A stretch of DNA of 58,256 bases from Triparma columacea. Taxonomy: Eukaryota; Sar; Bolidophyceae; Parmales; Triparmaceae. Positions 40,741-49,919 of the stretch are shown piece by piece (position 1 is the stretch's first letter; every line of letters starts with the position of its first letter). Under the pieces are notes generated by a model. That model saw only the letters and a program-made list of their open reading frames with translations. It had not been told where the DNA came from and ran no database searches. The stretch covers positions 1 to 58,256 of the forward strand of contig BRYA01000296.1 in assembly GCA_030267965.1 (NCBI GenBank), written 5' to 3'. Made by a program: the position numbers and the translations under genes.

Positions 40741-42473
40741 TCAGAACAGCAGAAGGCACAGTACGACGAAAGTGCCTAGGCAAAGTAGTAGTCTTTGCGT
40801 GTGTTTTGTAGCGTAAATATATATACATATGGGTGTTTGTGTGTGTGTTGTTCTTTTGTGTCAGTTTCCTAAGATCTTTAACCCTCCCCCTCTCCAGTTC
40901 CCATCCCGTCCTCTCTCCCCCCTCATTCTTTGCTCACCTGCTTAAAAAAGCCTGCATAGAGTGTTCGAGTATGATCCGTTCCCTCTGCTGATCCGTTAGT
41001 GCTTGGTAGCTTAGGTTACCGTTGCTTCCAAACGAGAACCACGAGGAGGGGGTCGAGGGCCTTTATATTTTTTGGGGGGAGGGGGGGGAAATTGAAGTAA
41101 GGAATTATACGAGGGAAGGGGTTAAGTCATCGTCGTCTCATTGTTGTTAAAAAAACAAAACAACTCTCACCTTCTCCCTTCATCTTCTTCATTCCCTCTC
41201 CCTTCCTCCCCTCTCCCCCCTTCACTTCCTCTTTCTCTCTGTAACGTGTTATTACTTCTGATCATATTAACAGCCGCGTTAACCACGAAACTAGGCACCC
41301 ATCCCCACACCCCATTATCCCTCCCTCCCCAACCATCTACCCCACCAAGAGAACCGGAATTCCCGATCCCTTCTCCGACGACGGAGGCGACAGTGCGAGA
41401 GTTATGAATTTGACTTAACCCCGTAACTGCCACGGGTACACCTACCCTACCATTACGAAGCCATGTTTTATGGGCCCTTTTAAATTCAGTAAACGATGTT
41501 GAAGATTCTAACATGGTTGGTGAATGAATTGAGTCATTATCACATGGGTCTTGAGGTGCGCTGTTATTTTGATTGAGATATTCTAACGCTGAGTTTGTAG
41601 TAGTATCAGAGGGTGATCCTACGTCTTCGGTTGTTTTTATAACACCATTGTTCCGTGTTGTTTCTTCATTTTCACTGTAATTATCGTTAACATTGTTTTC
41701 ATCATCATCTCCACCTCCATTATTCCCATAATCATTCGCAACCTTACGGCGACGAATATTCGAACCCTTTGTTCCCGTAGAGGGGTTGGAAATAAATTGA
41801 ACCTCCTCAATTTCATCATTCCCAATGGTATCAGATGAACCTGAAGCTTCACCTTTACCTCCTCCTCTCACCCTATTAACACCCTTTATTGTTGTCCTAT
41901 TGTTAGTACTGTAGACTGGGATAACGTCTTTAATACCATCCATAAATTCACACTTACAAACCGGACATGACCATTCTTCAGATGAGGAAGGAAGAAGGTT
42001 GGGGGAGGAGGGGGGGAGGGAGGGGGTGGAGGTTACCCATTTTGATATACATACCCAACAGAATACATGACCGCCTTAGATTGGGTGTAGGGGGGGGAGA
42101 GAGGGAGGGAGGGAGGGGTGGTTAGTTTTGTGTGTGTAGTGTGTGTGTAGTGTGTGTGAAATAGGTGTGTATGTGGGTGTTTGTGTGTGTGTATATATCT
42201 CTGTGTGTGTATATGTGTATATATCTCTTTTGTATATCCATATACACCCCTATATATCCCTGTATCTCCATATATCCCCCATTCCCCCCCTATTTGTGTC
42301 CAGTTGCATCGAGTTCTTTGGTCAGTTTAATCATTTTTTTGTCCATATTCTGTGAACTTACAAAGAGTTATTACAAAATCACAATCATCTTGTAAACATA
42401 TTGGACAAGTTAAGACGTGCTTGTTGTCGAAACGATTTGTGGATGAGTTTGAAGCATTGAGGGTTGCAGACAT
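40741..42473 (-). CDS. RING-type E3 ubiquitin ligase, RNF5/RNF185-like, tail-anchored
   Basis: Four exons (42473-42362, 42074-41171, 41060-40938, 40792-40741) encode 396 residues with matching phases. The C3HC4 RING spans exons 1-2: CPICLQDDCDF, then CGHVFCWVCISKWV, a loop of about 20 residues, and CPVCKCEF. It is followed by VIPVY, the RNF5/RNF185 hallmark after the ring. An Asn/Asp/Ser-rich linker of about 230 residues is longer than in animal homologues. The last exon encodes only a hydrophobic tail (LLLCLGTFVVLCLLLF), a C-terminal membrane anchor. RNF5-type ligases act in ER-associated degradation. If the intron after exon 2 is retained, translation ends at once (AGG TGA, 41169-41167) and the anchor is lost. 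Confidence 0.85.
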
Positions 42474-42728
42474 TCTTTTGATCGAGAAAAGAGAAAAGAG
42501 CAAAGAGGAGAGAGAATTTGAGAATTTATTTATCGGAAGGAAGAAGGAAGGGAGAAACGCGGAATTCGAATACGCAACGGTCTTTGTTATGGTTCACACA
42601 CCGTCTCGACCTGGTTTAAGACGTTGGAATATAGATGTAAATAGCTGCACATCCCATATCTCAGGCCTTAAAATAATAAATTCCATTCTCATCAAATATG
42701 TAACAACAGTTTACCAAAGTTCCACCAT

Positions 42729-43226
42729 CTAATCATAATACTGTTTCACCTTCTTGCTCTCCTTCTCAAACTTATCAATTCCAAGTGTCCATCTTCCCGG
42801 GTTAGCCATTTCCTGTTGTTTCTTCCCTCCGATATGTTTCCTCATGAAGTGCTGAAGGCCTGAGAGTGTGAAAAGCTTTCCTGATAACTCGATGTCTGAG
42901 AACTCATCGCAGGTAAGGACGCCGTCGTTATTTACGTCGAGCTTTTTGAAGAGCTGCTCAGTATCATCTTCGCTTAAGTTCAGGTTGAGTTTGGAGGTGG
43001 CAGCGAAGAATTCAGACTTGTCCAAAACACCGTTACTGTCAAGGTCGAGCGCGTTGAAGAGGGACTGGACATTCTGAGGGATCGTCGTCTGGGGGACATG
43101 TACTCCAGCTGTCTGAGAGATTGTAGACAGGCCACGACTTTGGAGACTGGCAAGTCCCTGGCTTTGGAGGTTTGGGAGCTTTTTCAGCGTCGACCTACTG
43201 AGGGTATGGAGAACTGTGTGCATCAT
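42729..43226 (-). CDS. Small EF-hand protein, possible mitochondrial targeting
   Basis: This is a single-exon gene of 165 residues. An N-terminal stretch of about 38 residues rich in Arg, Lys, Ser and Leu without acidic residues (MMHTVLHTLSRSTLKKLPN) resembles a mitochondrial presequence. Two canonical EF-hand loops follow, DLDSNGVLDKSE and DVNNDGVLTCDE, spaced as a pair. The C-terminal 45 residues contain a basic helix and a WTLGIDKFEKE segment. Likely a small calcium sensor; the location is inferred from composition alone. Confidence 0.85.
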   Translation of the reverse strand: MMHTVLHTLSRSTLKKLPNLQSQGLASLQSRGLSTISQTAGVHVPQTTIPQNVQSLFNALDLDSNGVLDKSEFFAATSKLNLNLSEDDTEQLFKKLDVNNDGVLTCDEFSDIELSGKLFTLSGLQHFMRKHIGGKKQQEMANPGRWTLGIDKFEKESKKVKQYYD

Positions 43227-43371
43227 GTTTGAAGTGGTTGTTTTCGCTGCTGGAAATGGACGTTTTTAGGTTTTAAAGACTTTTGACTTTTGTGAGTCAC
43301 CAGAACAAGAATTCGGTTCGGGAAAGATCGACCCAATTTCCTCAAAAATGAATGAATTCTAAAATTTGATT

Positions 43372-44295
43372 ATGATACTTTACGACATATTTATATTCAT
43401 TTTACTCATCTTCAACCCTTCAACAAACTCCTTCAAACTACCATTCTCAACAAAACGTCCCAAACATAACAAATATTCACTACCCGCACCAGCTCAGATC
43501 CAGGACCATCTAAATTATACACCACGCTACAATTCACGCCCCTCAACCTCCCTTTCCTCCACCACCTCCTCCCCTTCCTCCTCCCCTATCCCTGCGATCC
43601 TCTCAGGTGCGGTTGATGAGATTCCTTCAATCTTCCAATCCGGTGTTACCATGTGGAGTACAATCTCCACCTTACCCTCCCTCCTTACTGTCGACTCCTC
43701 CTCCCCTATTTCCCTCTCTAGTCTCCCCCTCTCCCCCGATCTACCTGTATGCGTGGTATTGTTGAGGTCATTCGGGTGACCCTTCTGCCAGGAGTATCTC
43801 CTTCAATTAAACTCCTGGCACCTTAAACCAAACGTCAACCTTATCGCTGTATCCATCGGTACTCCCACGTCCAGACACAAGGTTTGCAAGGCCCTTGGTA
43901 TTGACGAGACCTTCGTATACGCAGACGAGGAGGCTGAGATGCACAAGAGTTTGCGGCTTAGAAAATCCTTCAGACACACGTTCCTAAACCCCGCTACACC
44001 CATGTCTATCGCTGGTAGAATTTTCAGTGACCCTAAAAACGTTGGGAAAGGATTCAAGGATGGAGGTACGGATATGTTGAGGGAAGTTATGTCAAAGTGG
44101 GTAAAGGACGACCTCGTTATACTACCGCCTGAACCATCTCAGGCATTTAACCAAGGTGGATCATTCTGTTTTGATAAAGTAAGAGATGGGGGGGGGAGGG
44201 ATATACTTTACGCACACTATGATAGGTCTACGGGGGACCATGGGGACTTGAAGGATATGGAAAATGTCTTGGAAGGTATGGGAGGGGGACTATAA
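43372..44295 (+). CDS. PRXL2-type (AhpC/TSA_2) selenoprotein with in-frame TGA
   Basis: One exon carries a frame of 307 residues if the TGA at 43777-43779 is read as selenocysteine (codon 136). On both sides the same frame continues a peroxiredoxin-like 2 thioredoxin fold: VCVVLLRSFG, TGA, PFCQEYLLQL, then LIAVSIGTP, VYADEEAEMHKSLRL, FNQGGSFCFD and ILYAHYDRSTGDHGD. Relatives have Cys at the TGA position, giving a CxxC redox motif, here UxxC. A SECIS candidate follows the TAG/TAA-side stop by about 40 bases. The start (MILYDIFIFILLIFNPSTNS followed by Phe) looks like a signal peptide plus plastid transit peptide. It converges on the plastid sigma-factor gene. The alternative, a nonsense mutation or read error, is less likely given the SECIS. 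Confidence 0.87.
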
Positions 44296-44333
44296 GGTAA
44301 CCCCTGGAAACAACAAGTTCATAATCGAACATC

Positions 44334-44392
44334 TATCTCTCTGGGATGACTCCAACTCACGAATATGGGTGGGACGATGTAGAGAGAGAGAG
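44334..44392 (+). promoter_or_regulatory. SECIS element (candidate)
   Basis: This lies in the 3' untranslated region of the selenoprotein gene. Helix I pairs TATCTCTCT (44334-44342) with AGAGAGAGAG (about 44381-44391). The core quartet is ATGAC (44346-44350) facing CGAT (44375-44378), giving tandem G.A/A.G pairs. Helix II pairs TCCAACTCA (44351-44359) with TGGGTGGGA (44366-44374), eight of nine positions pairing. The apical loop CGAATA (44360-44365) has the conserved AA 12 bases after ATGA, the usual distance in eukaryotic SECIS. The structure was drawn by hand and not folded computationally. Confidence 0.75.
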
Positions 44393-44482
44393 TTCGGTCG
44401 AGAGACTTGTTGTTTCCCAAGCTTTTTGTTTGTTTTTGTATGTAAAAGAATGTTTTTTACCTTCCCCCCCAAAACCTCCTTA

Positions 44483-46854
44483 CTACTCGTTGCCCCTGAA
44501 GTCGTTCAAGCCCTCCTCCCTTGCAATCTTCTTCACTGCGCTTTTGAATACCTTGACGACCTTCCCCACGTTTTTCGTGTTCTCCTCCATCCCCAGGTCC
44601 CTGCATATTTCCTTGTACGTCCTCCCTCCCTTATCGAAGCTCCTCGTTGACTTCCGAAGGTCCCTCTCCATCCCTAGTCGAGACCTAACAACCGCCACTT
44701 CCCCCACGCTAAGTCTAGCCATGGCTTCCGCGAACCTCTCATGGAAGAGTTCCCCATCAAACCTCGCCACCGGGTCGTCCTCCTCGCTCGCTGCCAGTCT
44801 CTCCCTATGGTTGAACGCCGCTTCGTCTGTCCTTCCCCCCCCCCCCAAGTTCTGGTCGATGCTAGCGATTCCCCCCATAGCCTTAAGTTTATCAACGATC
44901 CCTTCCCCCACCCCAAGTTCCCCCGCAACCTCTTGACCCGTAGGTTCCCTCCCGTGTTCCCCCTCGTACTCCTTCCTGAATCTGTTGGCCTTTACCCTTA
45001 ATGCGTAGTACCTGTCTGGGACCTTTAACCCACCACCCTCCCCCCAGTTCTCGCGGTTCTGGCAACGCCTTAGGTAGGCTGTTATCCACGTCGTCGCGTA
45101 CGTGCTGAACCTGTTTCCACGACGACCGTCGTACTGAGAGAGGGGAATACAAGAGGGGTTAAAAAGGCGAGAGAGAGAGAGAATAGGCGGGCGGGCGAGC
45201 GTTAGAGGTAACGACATCAAGAATGTTTACCAACCTCCCCCCCCATCCCTGTTCTCTCCCCCCCTCTTGCTTCGCTCTTTTGCGCCTCACCTTCTCAGCA
45301 GCTCTGATAAGTCCAAGTATACCCTCCTGGTACATTTCCTCCCTCAAGTTACTCTCCTTCGTTCTCCCCCCCCCCCTGTTCGTGTTCGCCCTCCTCGCGT
45401 ATTGGTTCGATAGGCTTTTAACGAGTCTTAAGTTGTGTTTAACAAGCTCGTTACGAGCCCAGAAGTGAACCTCTGTGAGAGCCCCGAATTGGGACCTTGT
45501 TAGGGAGGGACAGGGGAGGGAGGAGGGGGGGGAGGATATGGGGGAGGAACGGATGTGGGAGAATACGCCAACGTTAAGACGACCGGCTTCTAGACACTTG
45601 CCGACTATGAACCTGCAAAAGAGTAAAGGCAGAGCCGCGAAGGAGAAAGGGTTGGTGGGAAATAAACGAGGGTTTAGGTTTAGGAGGAACAGGGTGGCAA
45701 TATGAGCGGGTGGAGCCACGGGGTAAATAAATATGTTCATCTTTAGCTTCTCTCCTCCCTCATCCCCGTTCTTACCTAAGCTCGTCCTTGCAACCCTGGA
45801 GGTCCTTTTCGTCACGGTGGATCTCGCAGTGCTCGTCAATGTCGAGCCCCTCGGGGAACGCCTTGGCGAATAGGAACGCGAACCGGTGGGTTGGGATGGA
45901 GGTTAGGGAGCGGAAGAGGAGGTCGGAGGAGGTGGTTCGGGTGGGGTGGGAGGCAGTGGCGGAGAGGGCCTTGAAGTCGGACGGGGAGGCGGAGCTTTGC
46001 TGGGCACCCTGAGAAAAAACCGGGGAGGGGGGGGGGGCGGAGGTTGGGGAAAGGGGAGAGGCGTTAGCGCAACGAGTCTTGGGTGTGTGGGGAGAAACCT
46101 CCTGACGATAAATTTTCACACTCTCACCTCCTCCTCCTCCCCGTCGTCCCACTCCGGGAGGCTCGTGAGAAACCACTGGTCGTCGGCGTCTAGGCCCACG
46201 AGGGTCTTCTGTAGCTCGTTGGCCACATTAAGGGTGTAAGTTATCACAAGGGAGAGGAAGTACTCAGAGGAACGGGTTAGGAGGTCATGGTTGGGAGGGG
46301 TGCTGACGTCAGTGCTGACGTCCGATTGATCGCCCGACAAGTTTCTATTAGCATTGGGTGGGGTACTGGGGGGGGGGGAGTGATGGGGGGGGGAGTGATA
46401 GGGCGAGTCGTCAGTTTGTCAGGTAATTGAAGCTTTCCGGAGTTTAGTGATTGATATAATCGATGTAACAGGGGTAATAGATAATCTCGAAGCGCTTCCA
46501 TATGTAATTACCCCCAACGTCGCACCCCCTTCCCCTCCCCCACCCACCCCCCAACCCGCACCTTTCTTCACTTGGTGTATTTAGCTGCCCTGTTTCATGT
46601 TTATCAATTATTTCTCTAAGGAGTTGTACATCTATAGGTACAGAACGTAATATTCTAGATGATGTTGACGTAGCTGTTGAATCCATCGTATAAAACAGAG
46701 GGAAGGAAAACCATTTGTTGCCTCTACTCCCTCTCTTTAATACTCTTGTCCTATCCACCCCGCCATGTGCATGCCCCCCAAACGATATTTGACGAGGTTG
46801 GAAGCTCGAGACGAACTTCAAAAGAAGGACCGCTAAGTACCAAGATTGTTTCAT
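44483..46854 (-). CDS. Plastid sigma-70 RNA polymerase sigma factor
   Basis: Five exons (46854-46562, 46365-46128, 46008-45776, 45612-45291, 45133-44483) give 578 residues with matching phases. The N-terminus MKQSWYLAVLLLKFVSSFQP looks like a signal peptide followed by Phe and a basic stretch, the bipartite targeting of complex plastids. Sigma region 2 is unmistakable: ELVKHNLRLVKSLSNQYA, EEMYQEGILGLIRAAEK, then across the last intron GNRFSTYATTWITAYLRR. Regions 3 and 4 follow, including LGMEEN and RTYKEICRDLG near the end. It directs the plastid bacterial-type RNA polymerase to promoters. The exon 1-2 junction is the least certain part; it uses a purine-rich intron with a C-tract acceptor. 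Confidence 0.88.
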
Positions 46855-47510
46855 CCAAGGAATTTGATGATCTCAAGTCTCCAGTTTTCGGCCAAATTTC
46901 TCAGGCGCCTTGTCATCAATCTACAACTCTGTTAAAACCACAGAAACCGCGGATACAAAATGGAGAAAAAGCACAAACTCAACAATCGCGAACAAGCATG
47001 TACGTGTTGTAAAAGCGCCCCGTCGCACTCTCACCTATCCGCTTCATTTCTTCTTGCAAACTTTTTCTCAGGGTGATTAAGGACGAGTCATCAATCAACA
47101 AAGCCTCGGGCTCCTCGGCGATGTTGACAGCGATCGCAGAGATTGCTTATAGATCAAATATCTCTTCTTAAAAACTCGAATGTTTTATGGAAACTTCTGA
47201 AAAAACTGTTAAGGTGAAGTTCAATTTTTGGGAATCTTTTTTCAAAAGAGCACTTTTCACAGCCCCAAAGATACATTTTCGTACATCTATAATCCTTCTT
47301 CACTAACATTTGTTCCTATCAGTCATCAACGTAGCTCCACTTGCCCCGTTGTTGACCTTGTCTTCACACACTTCCCTTTTTCAAGCAGCTCGCCTCGCTC
47401 TGGTCCTCACCCTTTGATTTCTTCTTTCTACACCCCCTTTTATCCCTCAAAGACGTCATCCCTTTCTCACTACTCAAACATATACATACACTTGACAATA
47501 AAAACTTAAA
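46855..47510. other. Divergent intergenic region
   Basis: This is the spacer between the sigma-factor and MFS-transporter starts. It contains a short minus-strand frame (46979-47146) described separately; otherwise nothing is recognised. Confidence 0.5.
46979..47146 (-). other. Orphan open frame, possible exon or gene remnant
   Basis: A minus-strand frame of 55 codons without a leading ATG has strikingly protein-like composition (NIAEEPEALLIDDSSLITL followed by a KSLQEEMKRIG helix). It contains a GTGAGAG splice-donor-like site after MKRIG. It ends at TGA 46981-46979. It has no partner exon that I can identify. It could be a relict, a noncanonical exon or chance. Confidence 0.25.
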
Positions 47511-49858
47511 ATGTCAAATATCATACAAAATGTGAGTCTCGTGTTGTCATTGCTCCAGTACCCATGCGACACCACTGTGTGGTGGTGCTTGGCGCTGGCG
47601 CTGCACACTAAGCAATGTATATATCGCTCCGCTCCTACTGGTGGTGTCGTAACGGTGCAGCGCACACACACCACCACACCCACTCACCCACATTGACGCC
47701 CACGCTGACACCCAAAACTATCAGGCAAACATTGAACGTGCCGACTCTTTCAATACCCGTAGTACCAGCGGCACGGTGGAGGATGTGATGGAAAGGCTTG
47801 AGTTTGGTTCGTTTCAAGTGGGCCTAACATTTGCGTGTGGTCTCACATTCATGTCGGACGCTGTTCAGATAAATTTGATGTGAGTCTCATTCCTATTCAA
47901 AGTTACATTGTCATCACTTCAATGGTGCTTGCTGCATGCTAACTCCCCTCTTCTTCATCGCAGGTCCTTCCTCTCTCTCGTCCTCTCCCACATCTGGAAC
48001 CTCTCCTCTTCGACCACCGCGTCTCTATCCGCCACGGTCTTCTTCGGAATGTTCATAGGATCCCTAGTTTGGGGCGTCGTCGCCGATAAGATCGGGAGAA
48101 GGACGGCGTGCATAGCGATCAGCGCCTGCATCACAGTGGTTAGCGTGGGGACCAGCACGGCGAGGAACGTCACAGAAATTAAAGTGTGGCTTCTGCTGAT
48201 GGGAATTAGCATATCCGGGTTCGTGATCCCCTTTGACCTGCTCGCTGAGTTTTCTCCCAATAAAGGTCGCGCCGCCCGCCTCCTCACCCTCAACTACTTT
48301 TGGGCGCTCGGTTCCCTATGTGTCCCCCTTTTCGCCTACCTGACTATCGGCGCGGACTACTCATCGTGGCGTCGCCTTGTCTTAATGTGCGCAATCCCGT
48401 GCTTTGTCAGCTTGATTATGGGATGGAAATTCGCCAAGGAGAGCCCCAGGTGGTTGATGGAGAATGGGAGGCCAGACGAGGCGAAGCAGGTGCTGAAGGA
48501 GGTCGAGGTAAGGGTTCCATTCCGCTCCTGCCCCCCCGCTCCCTATCGACTGCCCTCCTAACACAAATCGCATGCACGATTTCACTATCGCACTCAGGAG
48601 TACAACAAGATCTCTCACAACAACTTGATGATAACGCACGATTTTGCCTTCGTGGTTGATTCCACCGGGAACTCTTCGGGGTACTCCCCTGATTACCCCT
48701 CCTCAGGCAACCCTTTCCTCGACCTAGTTTCCCCCAAGTATCGGCAAACCACACTGAAGCTCTGGGCGATTTGGTTCTGCAAAAGGTGAGGAGCGAAGAG
48801 ACGATCTCGGAATGTCAACAACACCAATCATTCTATTCTCATTCCTTATCCTAACCCTGACCCACCCCTTTCGCACTTCGCAGCTTCACATACTACGGGA
48901 ATGTTTTACTCACAGCCAAGTTGCACCACGTAGTTGTTGAAGGAGAAGGGACGGGATTCGACTTCTTCAAGGTGATGCTCGCAGCGTCTTCCGAAATCTT
49001 CGCCACCACCTTTCTCATTTTCCTCGCCTCTCGCTACGGTCGTGTCCCAATCGGGCAAACGGCATACTCCTCCGCCGGCGCACTCCTGTTCCTTTTCTGC
49101 GTGACAGAGAGCGTCATCTTCGGCGTAGCGGCGAGGTGAGAATGTACCACAAAAAGCGCCGAGAACCTTAACCCTTGTCGTGACAACCAAATATTTAAAA
49201 CAACTAACTCCCGCGCTTCGTGGTGCACTCGTGACTTCTCCCGTCGAAGATTTGCCATAGTCATGGCCGTCAACATTACTTGGGTCCACACTCCGGAGCT
49301 TTATGGAACAGAGATAAGATCTACGGGACATAGTACATGCAGGTGAGAGAATTGTTTCAAGAATAGATAAGACGTGCGAGAAATGAAATACAGAAAACGC
49401 ACGAATAATGAACGAAAAACATTTCCAACCATCCCACTTACGAAACCCAACCCATTCAACGCTCGCAATAGTGCGGTGTCAAGGATCGGTGCACTACTCT
49501 CCCCCTTCGCCGTCTATAGATTTCCACCTATAGTCGTCGGAATGCTATTCTTTATGTCCGCCTCGCTAGCAGGACACCTCACCAGCTTCCTCCCCGAGAC
49601 AAAGGGAAGGAGTATGGGGGAAACAGACGGAGGAAGTGACCCAGCGCAAGTACTTGAAGGGAAAGTGATAGAGGTAAGAAGAATGAAGGAGAAAGGGGAT
49701 TCAACGACGAACGCTCACACTTTGTTTCGCTCCTGCAGTTCTCCACCCGCCTACCCCATCACAGCTCTCGCGAATCGGACTTCACCTCGGATATCACTGC
49801 ACTGACGGAACCAAGCGCATTCACGACGTCAAAAGAAGTTTATCGTAGAATGGAGTAA
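47511..49858 (+). CDS. SV2/sugar-transporter-like MFS transporter
   Basis: Eight exons (47511-47531, 47725-47879, 47964-48507, 48598-48785, 48884-49135, 49250-49342, 49472-49673, 49739-49858) with fully consistent phases encode 524 residues. MFS hallmarks are present: VEDVMERLEFGSFQVGLTFACGL at the start of helix 1 (20-residue limit respected by position), GMFIGSLVWGVVADKIGRRTA as the loop 2-3 signature, and PFDLLAEFSPNKGRA at helix 4-5. KESPRWLMENGRPDEA lies before the central loop, and ELYGTEIRSTGHS and LPETKGRSM near the C-terminal helices. These match the SV2/organic-ion and sugar porter group with twelve helices. The substrate is not predictable. The first exon is only 21 bases. Confidence 0.9.
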
Positions 49859-49919
49859 TTTAAGATTCAAGTCAAAAGAACTTTTATTACACATCCCTAT
49901 ACACATACACCTAGACACA

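Noticed and set aside
43777..43779. Ordinary stop codon or pseudogene at the TGA
   Set aside because: The frame continues for over 170 conserved residues, the TGA sits at a redox Cys position, and a SECIS-like hairpin follows.
46277..46501. Minus-strand frame beginning MEALRDYLLPLLHRLYQ as a sigma-factor exon
   Set aside because: It lacks an acceptor that keeps phase with exon 1. Splicing from 46562 to 46365 uses a proper donor and a C-tract acceptor and preserves the frame, so this frame falls in the intron. It remains a minor alternative.
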